A DNA stretch of 64,000 bases from Diphasiastrum complanatum (Eukaryota; Streptophyta; Lycopodiopsida; Lycopodiales; Lycopodiaceae), in assembly GCA_029204225.1 (NCBI GenBank), contig CM055095.1:66737940-66801939 (forward strand), in the 5' to 3' direction. Under the pieces are notes generated by a model that searched no databases, was not told where the DNA came from, and worked only from the letters and a program-made list of their open reading frames with translations. The translations under genes were made by a program, and so were the position numbers. Positions 61,673-64,000 of this stretch are shown in pieces. Numbering within the stretch: the first letter of the stretch is position 1; every line of letters starts with the position of its first letter.

Positions 61673-63396
61673 CCATCGAAGACCACAACAAACTGGATTG
61701 AAATCACAAGGAACCATACTGAATCATGCTGAACCATACTGAAGCATACTAAAGCATACTGAATCGTACTGAACCATACTGAATCATGGCTGAAACCATA
61801 ATGAACCATATTGAGCTTGTGGCACATGTGCAAAAGAAACACCATATATAAAATCAGGCCATATGGCACCGTAAATGGAGTACAATAATGTCTGATGAAC
61901 ATAATGAAAAGTAAAATACAACTAAGACTCATCATTGTCCTTGTAATCAGAATCATCCGAGTTTGTGCTGCCTAGACCAAGGGAGTCCGTAGATGAATCT
62001 GAGGGAACCATGCGTCGTGGTGAGCCTCTGCTTCTGGCTTTGCCTCTTCTACCTCTGCCTCTGCCTCTGCTGCTACTGCTCCCTCCCCCCCTACTGGCTA
62101 TCTCCCCCTTCCCGTCCCCCTTTGGCTGCCCCTACGTCTACCCAAGGTTGGTTTCCCTCTGCCTCTGCGTGTCTGTGTTTAGCTTCAAAACCCTCCTCCA
62201 TGACTTGTGCGATTTTGGCCATGAGGAGGGCTGGAAAAATTATATATTCTTTTTTCTTTTTGTGTTTCTGGAATGTTTTTGCCCAGAAACGCAATTCTAG
62301 GCAACTATGATATATGTATTTGAGGTCATGACGTAAATATATATATTTATGCATATGGTACATACTACATACAAAATCTCAAGAAGTTTTTGTATTGAAT
62401 TATGAAGGCATGGAGCTGGTAGTTGTCTACATGTGCATGGTGAATCCAATAAGTAACAAATTCACATTTTCTCCTTTTTTTGGATATTTTCTTAAAGTTG
62501 AGGTTGTAGAGACATCTATCATATCTTAAGTTTCTATTGCAAACTTGTTGCCTTTGAGGATATTGACATTTTCTCCTTTTTTTGGATATTTCTTAAAGTT
62601 GAGCTTGTAGAGACATTGTATCATATCTTAAGTTTGAGGAAATAAAGTCGATTGTACTGGTGCCATGTGATTTGAAGTTTGAAAAGTTCTCATTTAACTC
62701 AATTTAATATCTGCGAAAACGTTTTATATGTATGGGCAAGAGAACAAGAGATTATTGCTTTCTATCGATGATATTTTCCATGCTAGGTGATTGTTAGGTA
62801 CTTCTTACATAATGCTCTTATTGCTATTATGTATTGTTATTATTGTGATATGTGGGAATGTGTCTCTTAGCAATGGCAATGTTTGTTTGCAGGTCACAAC
62901 TGCTTTTGTCGGTAACCTTCCAGACAATGTCACTGATGAATATTTGCAAGGCGTCTTTGAGCCTTTTGGGAAGGTAAGAGTATCTTTGTTTGGGCTCTAT
63001 CCATGGATTTGTCGAGCTGTTTGAGTTTAGTTTCTTGCCCCAAATCGCTCTTTGTAAAATGTTGTTGTTCTATGGCCATATAAGCCCAAATACTTCTTTA
63101 ACTCTTAAGATATGATCAGTTAATTGAAGAAGTCGCACTCTATGCAATATCAAGTTATGATTGTAATTCATAAGGTTTTCGGTTTCTTAATAGTTTCTAG
63201 CTTAATGGAAGTTGCTATAGTTTTTGAAAATGGAAGTTTTTGTAGATTTAATAGTTTTCGTAAATGGAAGTTGCTATACAATTATCAATAATGAATGCGA
63301 CATGATTTTCACCTTAAATTCTTGCAGGTAGAGAGAGTTGCAATATCTAGAAAGGGAAACACACCAGTTGGATTTATTCAATTTGCGGAACGTGCT
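39724..63396 (+). CDS. triple-RRM RNA-binding protein, hnRNP Q/R (SYNCRIP)-like, ten internal exons, partial at both ends
   Basis: Ten exons (39,724-39,772; 40,246-40,325; 40,449-40,514; 51,672-51,743; 52,023-52,095; 52,588-52,625; 52,886-52,999; 54,314-54,433; 62,893-62,973; 63,328-63,396) join in frame with GT-AG borders and no stops, giving about 254 residues. RRM1 has EVFVGGL (RNP2) and GYCFVRF (RNP1); RRM2 has TLFLGNL and NRGFAFVHF; RRM3 has TAFVGNL and a weak RNP1, PVGFIQF. The linker VDWAESEPEPDPDEMAK is the hallmark of the hnRNP Q/R family. Such nuclear proteins bind pre-mRNA; in Arabidopsis relatives act in RNA processing and chromatin-linked regulation. From memory it is nearest the At2g44710/At3g52660-type proteins rather than LIF2; not checked. 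The N-terminus and everything after RRM3 are outside the traced part. Introns hold all the transposons in this half of the window. Confidence 0.88.
40246..40325 (+). CDS. RRM gene exon: start of RRM1
   Basis: KPQRVRG then EVFVGGLQRNVTEENIRE: RNP2 and the first helix of RRM1. Donor GAG|GTATG, acceptor GTGAATAG. Confidence 0.9.
40449..40514 (+). CDS. RRM gene exon: middle of RRM1
   Basis: LFSDCGEIAEVRMMRDKNG, the second strand and loop of RRM1. Donor AAG|GTATGC. The following intron is 11.2 kb (40,515-51,671) and holds LTR elements G, F, H and a hAT-like element. Confidence 0.9.
40900..41309 (-). repeat. 3' LTR of element G
   Basis: Bounded by TGTTAGAAAACTG and ACTATGACA on the + strand, next to the purine tract CTCCCCCTTAACG. 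It carries about 17 extra bases (AATGAGGTCGGGCGCAC) that are absent from the partner. Confidence 0.88.
44105..44502 (-). repeat. 5' LTR of element G
   Basis: TGTTAGAAGATTGACTTG to CTCTAACA on the + strand. It shares a nearly identical body with 40,900-41,309, but its last roughly 25 bases differ. Confidence 0.87.
45092..45247 (+). repeat. older LTR H, left part (split by element F)
   Basis: Starts TGTTATGACCCTGG and is interrupted at AGACT by element F. It continues at 50,029. The TG start and the primer-like site after its far end identify it as a 5' LTR. Confidence 0.6.
45248..45688 (-). repeat. 3' LTR of element F
   Basis: TGTAGGAATCC to TTCTAACA on the + strand, nearly identical to 49,581-50,023. 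Confidence 0.93.
45732..47349 (-). pseudogene. copia RT and RNase H of element F
   Basis: - strand: ARGVKCWEDAMKEEYDSLIK, TWVLVDLPRGKKAIGCKWVY, EGIDYEETFAPTTRITTVRI, WCMHQLDIK, a frame break at about 46,885, VYLQQPAGFLVAGQEDRVCL, LYGLKQAPRMWYQKIHTYF, IILLYVDDIIITGSNEQYIA (intact YVDD), LHFYLGLEFLQGKAGIFITQ, a stop at 46,482, then the RNase H part: SRPDISSVSLMSQFMHAPL, GFCDSEWGGDQDTRRSTSG, SRLSKKQPTVATSSSEAEYK, LLFTDSQRAIAIARNPIFH, IEIHYHFVREKLHNGDITLE, ending IADVFTVCEALNLKQHADFL. Few lesions; mostly one frameshift and one stop. Confidence 0.9.
47587..48942 (-). pseudogene. copia gag, protease and integrase tail of element F
   Basis: - strand: NEDRLDGTNFSLWCYMIKNF, FEVVSGDEERPPSLAP (gag start), a large gag deletion, a degenerate knuckle (SKSAFGHHIKEC, first Cys pair lost), DWVIDSGATRHMTHHRDV (intact protease site), NVLYVPKIKKKLISVSTIM, LWHARYGHLNFGSLNMLKKF, then directly the integrase C-terminus FGCTAYAFVPDKIRSKLDEK, CIFMGYSSESKGYRLFNVD. 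The catalytic integrase core between GAG-pre-integrase and FGCTAYAF is absent. Confidence 0.88.
49581..50023 (-). repeat. 5' LTR of element F
   Basis: TGTAGGTATCT to TTCTAACA on the + strand, followed by the target repeat AGACT. The primer site adjoins its inner end. Confidence 0.93.
50029..50415 (+). repeat. older LTR H, right part, with primer site
   Basis: Continues LTR H after element F and ends near GTTATGATAG, followed by TGGTATCAGAGTGG (50,416-50,429), the initiator-tRNA primer motif. Contains a (GT)n-(GC)n run at 50,298-50,328. Only about 170 bases of interior remain before the hAT-like element, so the rest of H is gone. The end lacks a clean CA. Confidence 0.55.
50599..51038. mobile_element. 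hAT-like miniature element with 8-bp target duplication
   Basis: 440 bp flanked by GTGTGGAT on both sides (50,591-50,598; 51,039-51,046). Termini CATAGTTGCA and (inverted) CATAGATGCA. Both ends carry palindromic words: AATCGCGATTC, CGCGATTCGCGATTCGCGAT at left and AATCGCGATTCGCGATTC at right. The core (CATCTGATATCCATATTGCC, CAATCGGCAAACTACACAGT) recurs, inverted, at 56,230-56,330. No coding capacity. An 8-bp duplication is the hAT signature. Confidence 0.88.
51039..51671. other. end of the 11.2-kb intron
   Basis: Intron sequence with no repeat recognised beyond the target-site copy; ends in a T-rich tract and CAG acceptor. Confidence 0.5.
51672..51743 (+). CDS. RRM gene exon: RNP1 of RRM1
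   Basis: GYCFVRFTTRSAAFKAQKEK: RNP1 and second helix. Acceptor TTTTGTCAG, donor ATT|GTAAGT. Reading phase fits both neighbours across the 11.2-kb intron. Confidence 0.92.
52023..52095 (+). CDS. RRM gene exon: end of RRM1 and start of RRM2
   Basis: YQGKKIGVNPPSEHDTLFLG then NLRK: last strand of RRM1, short linker, RNP2 of RRM2. Donor AAAG|GTAG. Confidence 0.92.
52588..52625 (+). CDS. RRM gene exon: first helix of RRM2 (38 bases)
   Basis: EWTAEELEKMVRE, a small exon too short to be found as an open frame. Acceptor ATATGCAG, donor GAG|GTAGC. It fits in phase between RNP2 and the next strand. Confidence 0.88.
52886..52999 (+). CDS. RRM gene exon: core of RRM2
   Basis: VFEDVDSVGLGLPNRSGESP, then KKQQNRGFAFVHFTTHA with RNP1. 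Acceptor TTTGCAG. The donor GCG|GTGTGTG is weaker than the others. The frame stays open into both flanking introns, but the RRM structure fits only these borders. Confidence 0.9.
53000..54313. other. intron of the RRM gene
   Basis: T-rich intron of 1.3 kb; a pyrimidine-rich end and AATCACAG acceptor. No transposon recognised. Confidence 0.7.
54314..54433 (+). CDS. RRM gene exon: end of RRM2 and acidic linker
   Basis: AAARAHRVATRPEFLLGGKW, then RPTVDWAESEPEPDPDEMAK. The VDWAESEPEPDPD segment corresponds to VEWADPIEDPDPEVMAK-type linkers in SYNCRIP. Donor AAG|GTCAGG. The next intron is 8.5 kb. Confidence 0.93.
55500..55800. mobile_element. hAT-like element fragment related to the copy at 63,535
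   Basis: CACGTGATCCACTGCAAAAA, GATCCAGATCGCCAGCGATC and GCAAAAACATTTGCAAATTT match the left part of the element at 63,535. Further on, ATGAATAGCAGATATACTAA is duplicated within it. The terminal CATAGTTGCA is lost and no target duplication was read. The right end is unclear. Confidence 0.65.
56136..56857. mobile_element. hAT-like element with GAAACG palindromes and a GC-rich insert
   Basis: Left end ATAGTTGCAC and right end GTGCAACTAT are perfect inverted repeats. Subterminal words are GAAACGTGTTTC at left and GAAACGCGTTTC, CAGAAACGCG at right. The core ATATGGGTATCAGGTGAAAG, GTGTGATTTGCCGACTG matches the core of the 50,599 element in inverted orientation. A GC-rich block interrupts it at 56,456-56,598. 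Flanking 8-mers (GTATTGGA / TGGTTGGA) match only partly, so the target duplication is doubtful. Confidence 0.8.
56456..56598. repeat. GC-rich block of imperfect triplicate GGGGCTACCG repeats
   Basis: Three related units (GGGGTCTACCGGTAGCCCCC, GGGGCTACCGCCTCCCGGAC, GGGGGCTACCGCCCCCCGAA) sit in otherwise AT-rich intron. Units can pair with themselves (GGGGGC...GCCCCC). Its composition differs sharply from everything around it. Confidence 0.8.
56858..57680. other. intron sequence of the RRM gene
   Basis: No gene or repeat recognised. Confidence 0.5.
57681..57762. repeat. 10-bp minisatellite TGAACCATAC
   Basis: About eight degenerate copies of TGAAYCATAY end in GGCTGAAACCATAATGAACC, a phrase repeated at 61,788-61,810. 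It flanks the LINE at 57,855 on its 5' side. Confidence 0.8.
57789..57854. repeat. C-run and (CT)n tract at the 5' side of the LINE
   Basis: CATCCCTCCCTCC, a C13-14 run, then about 15 CT repeats, preceded by GACACATGTTCCCTGTCTGT, which recurs (one or two changes) at 61,590 on the 3' side. Confidence 0.88.
58072..58199 (+). repeat. 22-bp tandem repeat in the LINE 5' leader
   Basis: Six units of GACAGGGCGCAGTTCTAGGG plus two bases, alternating between two variants (GCAGTT / TGCATTT). Directly upstream of ORF1. Tandem monomers in 5' leaders often act as LINE promoters; that role is inferred. Confidence 0.85.
58206..58845 (+). pseudogene. LINE ORF1 (low-complexity N-terminus and coiled coil)
   Basis: MAPPRGSGPPRATRTRSPTA starts at 58,206. 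A C-run (58,278-58,287) probably shifts the frame, after which ADSPPATIPPLMLATIPSP and TLQTDDVAALPATSTCSAAC read on. Later SSWEADQMRADFQLLKQELS and LLKEKNLLQSKVTSLEQVIN are coiled-coil segments like those of the LINE at 38.4 kb. The RRM-like part is missing. Confidence 0.65.
58846..59680 (+). pseudogene. LINE endonuclease C-terminus and linker
   Basis: DQMRVHALDSHSLGITRIFD (endonuclease strand) and HELAIYNGLPHWPNSGSYT, then in the frame 59,000-59,695 SVVDYLMGSPSSIPLIHSFR, PTTLSDHSFLSFATGH (final DH), a proline-rich linker, FHPPWYDAECRSLHHSVTLS, RQLYNRTLCRKKRAYD, and LLLSSSSGAFWREFIPR. The first two thirds of the endonuclease are deleted. The 231-codon run is the best-preserved linker copy in the window. 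Confidence 0.82.
59607..61321 (+). pseudogene. LINE RT remnant and C-terminal Cys/His domain
   Basis: DDLHIWIDYATQLNTIPTDT, AIKKLKTHCTRDIEDLESEL, NYRTIMIGHVLAKLYG, then directly VLYVDGVVLVSCTREGLQRQ (catalytic YADD changed to YVDG), so the RT palm is deleted between. Then FNTSRAFMQRQELTFDGQSL, SSYTYLGVLFSGPTFSMRQ, and an open frame from 60,626 with CVLCPLHEIESEEHFIFRCP (C-x2-C...H...C) and IRGRYHCLF, ending in a long polar tail. That Cys/His motif is typical of non-LTR ORF2 C-termini. Confidence 0.83.
61526..61810. repeat. duplicated TC-rich and CATACTGAAC repeats at the LINE 3' side
   Basis: CACAACAAACCGGATTGAAA (61,548) recurs as CACAACAAACTGGATTGAAA (61,684). Between them lie GACACGTGTTCCCTC and a (CT)n of about 20 units. 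A 10-bp minisatellite CATACTGAAC/CATACTGAAT follows to 61,810. These are the same building blocks as on the 5' side at 57,681-57,854. Confidence 0.85.
61922..62311 (-). pseudogene. hAT element fragment: transposase-like C-terminal tail and terminal repeat
   Basis: On the - strand, from the terminal CATAGTTGCC (ending near 62,311) with subterminal TTGCGTTTCTGGGC, the sequence passes to RGRGRGRRGKARSRGSPRRM, then VPSDSSTDSLGLGSTNSDDS, DYKDNDES and a stop at 61,922-61,924. An Arg/Gly-rich stretch and acidic tail are seen at C-termini of plant hAT transposases. The BED finger and catalytic core are absent, so this is a deletion derivative. The other terminus was not found. Confidence 0.6.
62312..62892. 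other. end of the 8.5-kb intron
   Basis: AT-rich. It contains a direct repeat: CATTTTCTCCTTTTTTTGGA at about 62,464 and 62,569, with similar following sequence (TTAAAGTTGAG...GTAGAGACAT). Ends at the TTTGCAG acceptor. Confidence 0.6.
62893..62973 (+). CDS. RRM gene exon: start of RRM3
   Basis: VTTAFVGNLPDNVTDEYLQG, then VFEPFGK: RNP2 and first helix of RRM3. Acceptor TGTTTGCAG, donor AAG|GTAAGAG. Confidence 0.93.
63328..63396 (+). CDS. RRM gene exon: RNP1 of RRM3
   Basis: VERVAISRKGNTPVGFIQFA, then ERA. Acceptor CTTGCAG, donor GCT|GTAAGT. RNP1 has lost its first aromatic, as in the third RRM of other family members. The rest of RRM3 must lie beyond 64,000. Confidence 0.92.
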
Positions 63397-63534
63397 GTAA
63401 GTTAAAAAATGAAATTTTCTTCTTTTACAACTCAATGTGATTAAGTTTTTTGTAGGATTTGTATTTTTCATATGTATGTTCATTATATTAGTAATTGAGT
63501 TGGCTGATTCATATTCAGACTTCTATATATCTAT

Positions 63535-63962
63535 CTTAGTTGCAGCGGATCGCGATCCGCTGCAAAAACGATCCAGATCGCCAACGATCCAGGACAAGAA
63601 ATTGTCCCGGACCGCAAAAAAATTTGCAAATTTTTTTCTCGTTGTGGAGGAATCCACAACTAGTTGCAATCCAAATGACCAATGAATAGCAGCAGGCAGA
63701 TACAAATGAAATGATTAGCCAATTTTATATCTGCAAATCCGTATCTGCAAAAAAAAGTTGCTTCAGTATCTGATTGGAGTGACTAGCAGATATTGGGGGT
63801 TAACTATCTGAAACCAAGCAACAAAACTGCTTTTTTGAAATCCTTTCACATGATACCCCATATTGGCAGGTTTGAAAACAAAAAAAAAAAAAAAAAATCG
63901 CATTCCGGAAAACCCTAATGGGAAATCTTGGATCACGTTTCGGAACGTGGCCTGCATCTTGG
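63535..63962. mobile_element. hAT-like miniature element with 8-bp target duplication and GGATCGCGATCC ends
   Basis: 428 bp flanked by ATATCTAT (63,527-63,534; 63,963-63,970). Termini CTTAGTTGCAG and, inverted, CCAAGATGCAG. The left subterminal region has GGATCGCGATCC and GATCC-rich repeats; the right has GATCACGTTTCGGAACGTGG. The interior shares CATGATACCCCATATTGGCA with the 50,599 element and its left half with the fragment at 55,500. No coding capacity. Confidence 0.87.
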
Positions 63963-64000
63963 ATATCTATATAGTATAAAACTATTTTAGAGATAGAATG

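Overview
The window is nuclear DNA from a seed plant with a repeat-rich genome. Evidence for this is plant-type Ty1/copia and Ty3/gypsy retrotransposons with initiator-Met-tRNA primer sites, hAT-type DNA transposons with 8-bp target duplications, two kinds of LINE, and one host gene with GT-AG introns split across tens of kilobases. I cannot name the species. No rRNA, tRNA, CRISPR array or bacterial-style operon was seen.

Bases 1-23,500 are a nest of dead LTR retrotransposons. Copia remnant A (1-1508) is interrupted by copia element B (1509-8222, + strand). B has a 1.03-kb 5' LTR, a primer site, all coding domains with stops, and a truncated 3' LTR. A 1-kb chromovirus (gypsy) 3' end sits inside B's gag. 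Two copia fragments on the - strand follow (8222-9880). Next is a gypsy element D on the - strand (10,893-21,480), split in its reverse transcriptase by a nearly complete copia element E (12,577-18,634, two 270-bp LTRs). A copia RT fragment and a stray piece of a B-type LTR close this block.

Bases 23,500-29,800 hold a truncated L1-like LINE (25,280-26,690), a faint gypsy RT relic, a roughly 1-kb inverted-repeat element containing a 380-bp hairpin, and a sharp 39-nt-arm hairpin at 29,697-29,806.

Bases 29,800-64,000 appear to be one host gene on the + strand. I traced ten consecutive coding exons with consistent reading phase (39,724-63,396). They encode two full RRMs and most of a third, in the arrangement of the hnRNP Q/R (SYNCRIP)-like family, including the family's WA...EPDPDEMAK linker before RRM3. 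The gene runs off the right edge. Its start is unresolved; a CT-rich leader and an ATG in good context at 30,093 are a candidate first exon. Its introns are loaded with transposons: a cluster of - strand LINE fragments (31,021-38,530), a non-coding LTR element G (40,900-44,502), an integrase-deleted copia F (45,248-50,023) nested in an older LTR H, several hAT-type elements, and a + strand LINE (about 57,855-61,525). The exons are intact despite introns of 11.2 and 8.5 kb.

The most unusual signal is a family of short hAT-like elements (best copies 50,599-51,038 and 63,535-63,962, each with an 8-bp target duplication). They share an internal core and CATAGTTGCA-type termini, but each copy carries a different set of subterminal palindromes. 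A second is a LINE family whose 3' ends all abut TC-rich or (TC)n tracts.
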